A DNA stretch of 64,000 nucleotides from Neoarius graeffei (taxonomy: Eukaryota; Chordata; Actinopteri; Siluriformes; Ariidae). Location: the NCBI RefSeq assembly GCF_027579695.1, contig NC_083579.1:70099371-70163370 (forward strand), given 5' to 3'. The notes beneath the pieces are model-generated. The model was not told the origin of the DNA. It saw only the letters and a list, made by a program, of their open reading frames with translations, and searched no databases. Position numbers and translations under genes: made by a program. Below, piece after piece: positions 9,929 to 22,500 of this stretch (its first letter is position 1; every line of letters starts with the position of its first letter).

Positions 9929-12900
9929 CTGAAATGAAGTCGTAGTTTTGTTTTGGACATGTCTGCAGTTAGGTTATATGGTATATGGGTATTGATCTTG
10001 AAATCGGGGGTGTTGTGCTTACGTTGTTGCTGTGCCACATCTTGATGATCTTCGAGTCTGCAGAAATCACCAGATCCATCTGCTTATGGAAATGGAGAGT
10101 GTGGATGGGCAGGCCGTAATAATGGTCTTTCACAAGCAGGGGACGAGACGAACGCAGGTCATACAACAAAACCTGCAGAGGCAAAGGGACCAACTGGGTC
10201 TTGAGAACCTTCTCATGTTGGGACAAGGACACAAACTGAAAACGTAATTGAATAGCACGCTAATTAAGAAATAGAGCAAGTTTAAAAATGACTTCAGTTC
10301 TCCTTTAACAGCTGCTACCTTGGGAATTGAAAGTGGAGATATGAGATATGCCTGGCCTGAGTGATCAAGCTCGAAGCCGATCCAAGGTATCCAAGGTAAG
10401 GTAACACCATGTGAGCTTTGACGGCTTGACACGAACATGACCGATTGATCTTCTCATGAACACGCTCGGACTTGGAACACATAATTTCTTACAATAAAGC
10501 CTATTTAGTGCGAGTAGTAACCAACCTGTCCTGTAGTCGTGCCCACAGCCATACCCAGGGAACCGTTAAATTTGAGTGCACTGACTGATGGCAAGCTCTC
10601 CACTCTGGAAAGCAAAAACACAACACACATTAAATAAATAAATACATTAATAAATTAATTAATTAAAATAAAATAAGTGTTAGAACCTGTTGTATGTTAC
10701 AATATAGTGTGATCAGTTGCAGGATCCAGGGGTACAAAGGTGTAATATATGAAAAAAATTAACAGTTTCACAAAGTCAATACTTTGTAGAGCCACCGTAG
10801 CTGCAAGTCTCTTGGAGTATGTCTCTATTAGCTTAGCACATCTAGCCACTGGGATTTTTGTCAATTCCTCAAGGCAAAACTGCTTCAACTCCTTCAAGTT
10901 AGATGGGTTGCGTTGGTGTACAGCAACCTTCAAGTTATGCCACAGATTCTCATTTGGATTGAGGTCTGGGCTTTGATTAGGCCATTCCAAAACATTTAAA
11001 TGTTTCCCTTTAAACCACTCCAGTGTAGCTTTAGCACTATGTTTAGGATCATTGTCCTGCTGGAACGTGAACCTTCGTCCCAGTCTCAAACCTCTGGCCG
11101 ACTCAAACAGGTTTTCCTACAGAATTGCCCTGTATTTAGTGCCATCCATCTTTCCTTCAGTCCTGACCAGATTTCCTGTCCTTGCAAATGAAAAATATCC
11201 CCACAGCATGATGCTGCCACCACCATGCTTCACTGTCGGAATGGTGTTCCCAGGGTGTTGGATTTGCACCACACATGGCATTTCACATGATGGACAAAAA
11301 GTTCAATTTTAGTTTCATTTGACCAGAGAATCTTCTTCCATGTGTTTGGGGAGTCTGCCACATGCTGTTGGGCAAACTCCAAATGTGTTTTCTTAAAGTG
11401 CCATTCCACCATTGGATGTATTCTTTGGCATAAAATACAATATATTTTATGACAACATGACTAGACAGAGAAATCTTTTAGCTTCAAAATGATATATCAA
11501 ACATCATTTTTTGACAACGACAAGTATATTAATTTTGCGACCAAAGTCACCTACCCTTTTAATTTCTGCGCGGTAGTGAAACGTGATGTCATCGGCAGGC
11601 TCCCCTTCTTGTGTACCACGTCACGTGTGACGTGGCACAGATTATCAGCAATGGCGGATAGAACGCGATTTCCACTTGTCGATTGCTGTGCCGATATTCA
11701 CCATCGACCGTCTCCTTTGGGCATCACTTGCTATTTTCCTTCGCTTCTTTTCCGAAGCTGACAATCGCGTTCTATCCGCCATTGCTGATAATCTGTGCCA
11801 CGTCACACGTGACGTGGTACACAAGAAGGGGAACCTGCCGATGACATCACGTTTCACTACCGCGCGGAAATTAAAAGGGTAGGTGACTTTGGTCGCAAAA
11901 TTAATATACTTGTCGTTGTCAAAAAATGATGTTTGATATATCATTTTGAAGCTAAAAGATTTCTCTGTCTAGTCATGTTGTCATAAAATATATTGTATTT
12001 TATGCCAAAAAAATACATCCAATGGTGGAATGGCACTTTAAGCAATGGCTCTTTTCTGGCCACTCTTCCATAAAGCCCGGCTCTATGGAGTGTACAGCTT
12101 AAAGTGTTCCTATGGACAGATACTCCCATCTCCGCTGTGGATCTTTGCAGCTCCTTCAGTGTTATCTTTGGTGTCTTTGTTGCATCTCTGATTAATGCCC
12201 TCCTTGCCCGGTCTGTGAGTTTTGGTGGGCGGCCTTCTCTTGTCAGGTTTGTAGTGGTGCCATATTCTTCCCATTTTGCTATAATGGATTTAATGGTGCT
12301 CCGTGGGATATTCAAAGTTGGGGATATTTTTTATAACCCAACCCTGATCTATACTTCTCCATAACTTTGTCTCTGACCTGTTTGGAGGCTCCTTGGTTTT
12401 CATGTTTGTTTAATAGTGTTGCAGAATCAGGGTCCTTCCAGAACAGGTTGATTTATACAGACATCATGTGACAGATCATGTGACACTTTGATTGCACACA
12501 GGTGGAGCTTAATCAATTAATTATGCGACCTATGAAGAAGTGAATTGGTTGGACCAGCTCTTATTTAGGGGTTTCATATGAAAAGGGGGTAAATACCTAT
12601 GCACACTCCAGATTTCTGTTTTTTCATCTTAAATACTGTTTGCGTGATTTAGGGATAAAATTAGCTCATGTTTAAAGTCTTTAATTTTCTGTAAAGCTGC
12701 TTAGCGACAATTTCTGTTGTTAAAAGTGCGATACAAATAAACTTGACTCGATTAAGCCTTTGCCTAAATTCAGAAAAACAGCATGGGCATGAAAATACCA
12801 ATGTGGTGCCAAGCATTTTCATTCGTTACCTCTCCCATCATCATCAAAGGAGTGTTTAGTTTTGTTCACCAAAATAGCAACTGAGGCAGAACCAACTGGA

Positions 12901-13503
12901 TGAGAATCAAACCGTAAAATTTTACACACAGCCAAGTGCAGACATGAGCTTGAGATCATGAGGATATGGTGTCAAAATTCGAGCTTACTCAGTTCCCTCT
13001 GTGATGCTGCTGAGAGCGCAGTCCAGGATGCCCACTCGACTGCGCACACGTGGGTCCCAGCATTCCACTTTCCCCTATACGCAGCAACACAATGTGTACA
13101 CTCAGAAAACAAGTCATAATCTAGAGCAAATAGATACAATAACACTTCAGACACAAGTACAACACCAACCTCTACAGTCCCAGCAGCGAATAAATGATGA
13201 ACAGGGTTGATGTCACATACGTTGATCTCCCTATTTAGAGAGAAGTGCATTCAGGCACAAAATACAAAACATAATTAGGTATTATAAAAATCAGAGGAAG
13301 AAAAAGCATGCGTAAATTTACAGGCATTGAACTGCAAGTGAAGAAAAGTGAACTATTAAATCCTGGGTCAATCCTTTAATCAATGACAGCAAGTATGTTA
13401 GAAATGAAATATAGCTCCTCTAAAATCACGCTGCTAAATTCAATATGAAAATGTGAGCGACAAGACAAACAAATGCGTAAGAGTCAATGCAATGTCAATC
13501 AAT

Positions 13504-13551
<48 letters not shown>

Positions 13552-16500
13552 AGACTATACAGCTAGAGGTGGACAAAGTACCCAAGTTCATTACTTAAAG
13601 GAGAACTGAAGGCAATTTTTTTTTTTATCATCAAAATTCTATTTCTCATTTTATTAAATATCGGAATGCATTTTTGATCGCTATTTTGTCGCTGCTATAG
13701 CAAGTTATGAGTGTTTGAAATATGCTCTGTAATATATCAGTCCATATGTCAAAGCAATGGCCGTAAACGAGATTCGCTGAGACCTGTGCGAGACATCGTA
13801 GGACGGAAGTAAAACGTACAGCGGAAATCAAAATGACCAACATCTGCCAACGTCGTCAAAAGACGCGCGCGCCCTCTTTCGAATGCGGATGTAATCAAGC
13901 CGGAAGTTTTGTTTGTTTTGATAGCAATCAGGAAAGTTTGAAAAAAGTAGGCAGGAATCGTCATTTAAACTCGTTTTTGTGCAATATTTCGTTTGGAAAA
14001 CAGTTTTCAAAATGGCGGCGCTGACACCTGGCTGACACTTCACATTTCGAAGTCTCGCACAAGTCTCGTGAAGATCGCGCGGATAAGCGACGCCTGCCGT
14101 GGACCAAACGAACTAAATTCAACACGGCTAAAAACCGAATAGGCCGATAAGTATAATATTTAATTGCAATTAGTTGCCAAGACGAGTCACAATATAAGGT
14201 TACTAAAACCGAAAACGTAATTGAATAACATGCTAATTAAGAAATAAAGCAAGTTTAAAAATGACTTCAGTTCTCATTTAAGTCAAAGTACAGATCCCAC
14301 TGGTCAAATGTTACTCCGATACAAGTGAAAGTTGTACAGTCAAATTTTTACTTAAATTAAGGTACTGAAGCACTTGCTTTTAAAAATACTGAAGTATTAA
14401 AAGTACAACCCCGATTCCAAAAAAGATGGGACAAAGTACAAATTGCAAATAAAAACGCAATGCAATAATTTACAAATCTCAAAAACTGATATTGTATTCA
14501 CAATAGAACGTAGACAACATATCAAATGTTGAAAGTGAGACATTTTGAAATTTCATGACAGCAACACATCTCAAAAAAGTTGGGACAGGGGCAATAAGAG
14601 GCTGGAAAAGTTAAAGGTACAAAAAAGGAACAGCTGGAGAACCAAATTGTAACTCATTAGGTCAATTGGCAATAGGTCATTAACATGACTGGGTATAAAA
14701 AGAGCATCTTGGAGTGGCAGCGGCTCTCAGAAGTAAAGATGGGAAGAGGATCACCAATCCCCCTAATTCTGCGCCGACAAATAGTGGAGCAATATCAGAA
14801 AGGAGTTCGACAGTGTAAAATTGCAAAGAGTTTGAACATATCATCATCTACAGTGCATAATATCATCAAAAGATTCAGAGAATCTGGAAGAATCTCTGTA
14901 CGTAAGGGTCAAGGCCGGAAAACCATACTGGGTGCCCGTGATCTTCGGGCCCTTAGACGGCACTGCATCACATACAGGCATGCTTCTGTATTGGAAATCA
15001 CAAAATGGGCTCAGGAATATTTCCAGAGAACATTATCTGTGAACACAATTCACCGTGCCATCCGCCGTTGCCAGCTAAAACTCTATAGTTCAAAGAAGAA
15101 GCCGTATCTAAACATGATCCAGAAGCGCAGACGTCTTCTCTGGGCCAAGGCTCATTTAAAATGGACTGTGGCAAAGTGGAAAACTGTTCTGTGATCAGAC
15201 AAATCAAAATTTGAAGTTCTTTATGGAAATCAGGGACGCCGTGTCATTCGGACTAAAGAGGAGAAGGACGACCCAAGTTGATATTAGCGCTCAGTTCAGA
15301 AACCTGCATCTCTGATGGTATGGGGTTGCATTAGTGCGTGTGGCATGGGCAGCTTACACATCTGGAAAGACATCATCAATGCTGAAAGGTATATCCAGGT
15401 TCTAGAGCAACATATGCTCCCATCCAGACGACGTCTCTTTCAGGGAAGACCTTGCATTTTCCAACATGACAATGCCAAACCACATACTGCATCAATTACA
15501 GCATCATGGCTGTGTAGAAGAAGGGTCCGGGTACTGAACTGGCCAGCCTGCAGTCCAGATCTTTCACCCATAGAAAACATTTGGCGCATCATAAAACGGA
15601 AGATACGACAAAAAAGACCTAAGACAGTTGAGCAACTAGAATCCTACATTAGACAAGAATGGGTTAACATTCCTATCCCTAAACTTGAGCAGCTTGTCTC
15701 CTCAGTCCGCAGACGTTTACAGACTGTTGTAAAGAGAAAAGGGGATGTCTCACAGTGGTAAACATGGCCTTGTCCCAACTTTTTTGAGATGTGTTGTTGT
15801 CATGAAATTTAAAATCGCCTAATTTTTCTCTTTAAATGATACATTTTCTCAGTTTAAACATTTGATATGTCATCTATGTTCTATTCTGAATAAAATATGG
15901 AATTTTGAAACTTCCACATCATTGCATTCTGTTTTTATTTACAATTTGTACCTTGTCCCAACTTTTTTGGAATTGGGGTTGTACATTTTCTGTCAGCGTA
16001 TTGTTGCCACAACGCTTACAAAACCTAATGCCTCTGAAGCAACCGACTGGATTTACTGACTCACTTTTAGAACCCGTAGAATAAACGCCTGGTAGAACGT
16101 CACAAAATGAAACACAACTGAACTGACACAAGAAAAAAAAAAAAGAAGCCATTGTCATTTTCTCTCTTATTTATTTATTTAATTTATTTATGCAAACATT
16201 CCTCCCCACCCTGACAAATCAGCATGGTAGTGTTCTAACACAGCTCTGGCAGTGTGTGCACACGTTTGTGTATGTTAATCAGGAAGACAGTGGAATAGCT
16301 GTAAATGCAGCTTGCTCAGAAAATAAATATGACAATCCAACCTGATGAAAACCCAGATCCACACCTCGAGCTTAATAACTGCCCAACAGCAACACTGCTT
16401 TAAGCAAGACAAAAAAAAAAATGCAAGACCATCATCTGACATCAAAACAAAACTAGCTATGTGTTAACGTTAGCCGCGGACAAGGCTACGGCAACTTGGC

Positions 16501-19500
16501 GGGCAAATCCATAGAAAGTCATTTGACTAACCAGACTGCATAGCTATTGCAATGTTATTGCTAGCTCGAAAAAGCACAGACAACTTCACTGCAAGCTTTC
16601 TCTTGGAATAAAATATGCTTCCATAGCTTGGACGGTGAGTTTTTGGAGGCCGTGATGTAGTTCGTTTTCAGCAAACATTTAAAACGAAATGAATCTTTAA
16701 TCCTTGCAGAAAACTGAAACATGGCTTCATGGGCCACGGGTGCGTACATTCTCCAGAAGAACCGCCTCCTTCCATTCTGCCATCAACTGATCGTGTTAAA
16801 TAATGTTGCTGAGAAATCACTGAGCTTGATTTTATACAGTCTATGGACGTGACATGACCCTAGTGATTACTGATCGGCTGTCTCGGTGTCTGCTGTGAAA
16901 AAAACAAATCACGTTTTAGAAAAGAAAAGAAAAAAACATCCAGTTTCAAAGCTGCTTCATAGTAACGAGTAACGAGGGGCTTGATAGAAATGTCGTGGAG
17001 TGAAAAGTACGATATTTGCCTTTCAAATGTAGTGAAGTTAAAGTCATAAATATACAAAAAAAAGTACAGATACTCAGTGTACTTAAGTACAGTACTCAAG
17101 TAAATGTATTTCGTTACTGTCCACCTCTGCTACACAGTAAATCCAACATTCTAAGCAACAACCACACTGTGATGTTCTCGGCCCACTGTTGGTTTAGTAC
17201 TTACGTTGCACCCGTTTGCAGAGAGTTGAGGAATCTGCCCTGTTCGAGGTTCAGACGGAAGACCTCTGAACTACAGACAGAAAGAGAACAAAAAACTCAA
17301 GTTATCACACTCAAGAATGATGAAGAGAAAACTCTGCAAACTGGCCACTGACAAAGTATGAAAGCGAGGGGAAAAAATTATTTAAATAAAATAAAAGGAG
17401 TTTACATCCGGTCTAGATGCAACTGGGAAGTCGGAACATTTCACACTGAAGCAGAAAATAATGAACAAATTACAAATTACACACACCGTATAGCCAAAAG
17501 TTTGTGAGCAACTGATCATCACACCCATAATGTAGTTCATCTCTAAACCACCTTTCCCTTCACAGGAACCAAGAGGCCCAAACCTGTTCCAGCATGACAA
17601 TAGGCAATTTCGGACCAGAGGAACATTTTCATAGCTCTTAGAACTGTTGGAGAACGTTCCCCCTTTATTGTGTGTCGGCACTGCAGGAACTGAGGACAAT
17701 TATAGGTTTTAGAACGCTGTTTTGAGGGACGACTTTAGCTTCTACTTCAAGGTAGGTTTTCTCCCAGCACAAGAGGAACCATGTAACTGATGTAATACCC
17801 CTTTTCCACCAAATCAGTTCCAGGGCTGGTTCGGGGCCAGTGCTGGTTCACAACTCGTTCAACTTGCGAGCCAGCTGAGAACCAGTTTGCTTTTCCATAG
17901 CTCGTGGTGCTAAGTGGAGCCACGTCATTACGTCGCTGTATACGTCAGTTATGGTGCTACATTTACATAAACCTTGGCGCGAATATCAAAGCAAAAACAA
18001 CACGGAAGAAGCAGCAGCAGCAACAACAACAATAATAAGAAGAATAATGGATGACTTCGCGTTTGTACAGCTGCTGCTTCTCGTTGCTTAAAAATGGCGA
18101 TCATTTTTAAGCGATCTCGTCGCTTAAAAATGGCGATCACTAGCAACTGCCATTTTTAAAAAAAATCCATCTAAAATGTTAACCCTGTAAATAACAGCGC
18201 TTAGCATTCACATTTAAAAAAAAAAAAATGGACCAACGCAACAGAAAAGTTCCAAGCTTTACTGAATCAATACACAAAGGAGAAAATACAGTGCAATTTT
18301 TACACGTGAGCAAAACATGACAAGTGTTGCCAGGCAAAACAAACCTCTCCCAGTAGCACTTATGATCAATATGAAGGAAGATATCGTGAAAAAAAAAAAA
18401 AAAAAAAAAAAAAACCAGGTACCCTATGGGTCCATGTATGTGGCTACTGCTTATAAATAAAATAGCTTTCTGATCCCATGTCCATACAGCAAATATAGCA
18501 TATATATTTACTCTATGAGGCACAAAAATGAAGCGTAATCCAAAAATGAACAATTTATAAAAAATAAATGTAAAAAATAAAAAAATAAAAAAATCACAGA
18601 AGTAAAATATACCAAGTGTCTGTACTTTATATTATTCTACTCGTACAGTTTTCGAAACTGAAACCTCTGAACCGAGGCTGACATACACACGCTGTCACCA
18701 TGACCCAAACGCTTATTTCCCAGAAATGGCTCAGCGCTAGAGCTCAGTGGAACGCACTTTCCCTCTGTAATAAGCATAAACATGTCTGAAAGAGATTTCT
18801 TTAGTGGAGTCCATTTATTTCAAATGGTGAACCAAATTGTATTCACTCACCGGCCATTTTAATCGGAACACGCGTATGCGCGACTGTTACACTCTTACAT
18901 TCTTACAGCACGATGACGTAGTGGCTAGCGCCTCTATATGAGGCAGTAACCACAACAAAAATGATTTTGACCTTTTTGGTGACCTTGACCGGATGACTCT
19001 CAAAATGTTGGCGATTCTATTTGAGACTAACGCCCATCTATCCTGAAAGTTTCATGAAGATTGATCCAGCCGTTTTCCCGTAACATCGTTAACAATAAAT
19101 AAATAAATAAATAAATAAATAAAACCCAACCGAAACAAGACCTCACCCCCTGGTGGACTCCGTCCCGGGCGACATAAGAGTGCTCTGAGAGCACAACATT
19201 CCCTGCTGGCAACTATATCTATGCTACAAGTGCTTAATACTGTACACCCTCATGAAATTGTCAAAGTACAAGTTTGGTAATCAAGGGCTGTAACACTGGT
19301 AAAATGCGACTGAACTGAATGAAATTGCAATATGCGCATCACCGACATATCACAAAGAATCCTGTCAAGTTTCATGAAATTCCTCCAAAAATTGTGAGAG
19401 GAGTTGATTTCAGAAGTTGAGCACCCTTCCCGGGATGGATGGACGGACGGACATCACCACGACATAATCCCCCTTCGGGCCTTTCGGCCAGCAGGGAATA

Positions 19501-22500
19501 AAAACCATCTCTAGCATTTCTTGATAACGTCACGCTAGCAAGCTAGCTTACATCACTTCAGTGTTCCTACTGTTCCTTCCTATTAAATGTTTGTTTGTTA
19601 GGTGGGTGGGTGGGAGGGAGGGAGGAAGGAAGGAAGGAAGGAAGGGAGCCCTTGAAGGTATGTAGTTCTCAGGTAGAGCGCCCCAGTGGATCGTTCCTCA
19701 CAATGAGTCCCTATTGTCTCTGTGCCCAAAGAAAGCTCCATGAAGACATGATTTGCCAAAGTTGGGGTGGAAGAACTTGAATGGTCTACACAGAACCCTG
19801 ATCTCAACCCCAATGAACATCCTTTGGGATGAAATGGAACTCAGACTGGACCCCTGTCCTCCTTGGCAGACATCAGTGCCTGACCTCACTAATGCTCTTG
19901 TAGCTGAATGAGCACAAATCCCAAGAACCATACTCCAAAATTCAGTGGAAAACCTTCCCAGAAGCGTGGGGGTTATAACAGCAAAAGGAACCAAATCTGG
20001 AATGGGATGTTCAGAAAGCCCCCCCACACACACACACACACTTACCCTAACCCCACTTCTCCCCCCCCTTCCCCATATCTTATTCTTTTATATTTGTATA
20101 TGTAAATACTTAATTTATCTAGAAGTTTTCTCTATTTCTTTTCTCTGTTTATCCGTAATGATGCTGCTGGAATCTTAATTTCCCTGAGGGAACCCGCCCA
20201 AAGGGATCAATAAAGTTTTATCTAATCTAATCTATGGATGTCGTCCATATCGCTCCTGTGGAGGACGGCCCCATATGGACAGTCGAAAGTCACACTTGGA
20301 AGACGATCTGGACACTTACAGTAATATATTTATGTCTGAGGACTGCAGTTGTCATGAACAGTTTTGCACTCAAGTTTATAACTTCAAGTTAAAACTATAA
20401 TGAATTTCCTAGTTTCACAGTTATACTTTGTGACTCTATAGGACACTGTTATACTGTAGAAGCGAGTTATTTATAAATCACGCTATCTATCCGTTATCAT
20501 CCAGATGAGGATGGGTTCGCTTTTGAGTCTGGTTCCTCTCGAGGTTTCTTCCTCGTGTCGTCTGAGGGAGTTTTTCCTCGCCACCGTCGCCACAGGCTTG
20601 CTCAGTGGGGATAGATTAGGGATAAAACTAGCTCATGTTTTAAGTCTTTAAATTTCTGTAAAGCTGTTTTGCGACAATGTCTATCATTAAAAGCGCTCTA
20701 CAAATAAACTTGACTTGTGGTCAGGTGTCCACAAACTTTTGGCCATAGCGTTTGTGCAGAAAAATACTGAAACACAAAACTGTGTTTAAATTCATGTTTT
20801 CTGTCTTACAAAGTGTCTTGGCAATTAAGATATATATTCTACCACGAGACTTATTCCATAAATTTTAAATATTATAGATAACTTCGACACCAACAATTAT
20901 ACAACTCTGTTAATGTGCTTTTTTTTATATATTTTTTAATACAGTTAGTGGAGCATGCACTATGCAAGGCCCTATGAATGGGCGTATTCGATAGAAATGA
21001 TAATGTATTAGACTGAATATATGTTAATATGACCCTGGGATTTGCCTCATAGCTGGCACTACTTTCAGCTGCTGTTATGGAAAATTAATCATCACCTTCT
21101 GACCAATTCGATTCCAGACCTTTATAGAAATGGATACTCTATGCACTAAGGCCCTAAATGAGTAAAAACGAGTTATGAATTTTGAAAAGAACTGAACAGC
21201 TTGTCTACATTTGCATGACATCCCTGAATAACATTTACATGTGAACACGGAATCCTGCTGGCTCCAGATGTTTAAAGGGGAACAGAGGGCAATATATAGA
21301 GTAAATATAACAATAAAGCACACATTAACGAACCTTATTCAAGACTTACAAAAGTTTTTTGTTCCAAGGTTGGAAAGTTATAGTGTTTTGAAAGTAGCTC
21401 GAGCAAACTATTTCCGCAGTTTGAACAGCCCGCCATGATATTAATTTTATCCAATCAGAATGCACGTTCATTTTCTCTGCGTAACACTCATGACGTATGT
21501 ATGTGCCCAGTTGTGTTGGCTCATTGAGGTTGGGACTAGCACATGTGAATCGGAAAGTAGGATGAATTGTAAGTGATCGGCTACACAATGCCACAGTGTG
21601 TTGCTTTCGGGTGTAATAACAGGACCGATGGAAAGCATAACGATCCTCCAGACGTGTCTTTTGCGGGATCTCTTCGTATGATTCGACAGAGCTGTCACTT
21701 TCACTTGATGCGCCCGACGCCATGATTACACGCTTCTCTCCTAGTGCAGTGGGTAGGGCTGACGTCACGGTCTTTTAAAAATGGCGACTCTTGTGCCGTT
21801 TAGCGTACCGACTATTATATTTACAATTACCAAGCTATTTCGTTGTTTTCTAGTATATAAATTTGATAGAATACTTAAGAATACATTACTTTGTCACATC
21901 AGCAACTGTATATATTATATTTGGTACCCCTTTAAAGGAGAGACGCAGAACCATGGCCTCACTTTTCGTTTATAAATGCCTTGAGACCTCAAGAATGGCA
22001 CAGGAATAGTTTTAAGCATTGACAATAAATCTAATATAATCATTTTTACGATTAAAACTATTCATATAGGTAGCGATCTGAGTGAACTATTTTAAAACCT
22101 GTTGTTAAAACAAAGTGTGGTGAAGCAGCTTTTAGCTACTATGCAGTACAGCTATGGAACCAACTCCCAGAGGACATCAAAAATGCTCCTGCTGTTGGCA
22201 GCTTCAAATCTAGATTAAAGACCAAGCTGTTCTCAGATGCTTTCTGCTAACTGATAAATATCATTACATGTTTTACACTTTACTTAACTTTTACAGTCTC
22301 TGCATGTTTTAAACTTTATTTAACTTTTATTCCATTTTATTCTGCTGTTTTTTACTGAACTTTTTCATTTTATGATGTTTAATTCTTATTTTTTTCTCTT
22401 CTTCCCCCTTTATTTTATGTAATTTACCTCTGTAAAGCACATTGAACTGCCACTGTGTATGAAATGCGCTATATAAATAAACTTGCCTTGCCTTGAATGA

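Larger units (their letters stand above)
10697..12640 (-). mobile_element. Tc1-like element, decayed, split by foldback insert
   Basis: The minus strand carries pieces of a Tc1 transposase: N-terminal helix-turn-helix and AT-hook-like region (11941-12315), a middle piece with [11 protein letters not shown] (11230-11412) and a C-terminal piece with [18 protein letters not shown] and [11 protein letters not shown] (10697-11089). The last acidic position matches the DD34E triad. Frames are broken and a 641 bp element splits it at a TTAA. The left terminal repeat is truncated. Confidence 0.85.
13563..17129 (-). mobile_element. hAT-type element carrying two nested elements
   Basis: Outer ends are ctagaggtggacaaagtac and a right end reading gttactgtccacctctg; flanking octamers are ctatacag (13555-13562) and ctacacag (17130-17137), one mismatch, consistent with a hAT 8 bp duplication. 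Inside are a complete TTAA MITE (13599-14277) and a mariner copy (14406-15981). About 1.3 kb of own sequence remains, including a BED-finger remnant on the minus strand. Confidence 0.8.
17484..20750. mobile_element. Decayed Tc1-like element filled with other repeats
   Basis: The left end has tagccaaaagtttgtgagca (17491) and the right end has cacaaacttttggccatag (20730-20748), an inverted pair typical of a fish Tc1 family. Transposase relics are at about 17570-17610 (ttccagcatgacaa, coding FQHDN) and 19705-20010. Between and after these are a MITE fragment and LINE tails. The outer limits rest on the inverted ends only. Confidence 0.55.

Noticed and set aside
11489..11944. Matching ORFs on opposite strands
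   Set aside because: They are the same sequence in the two arms of the foldback element.
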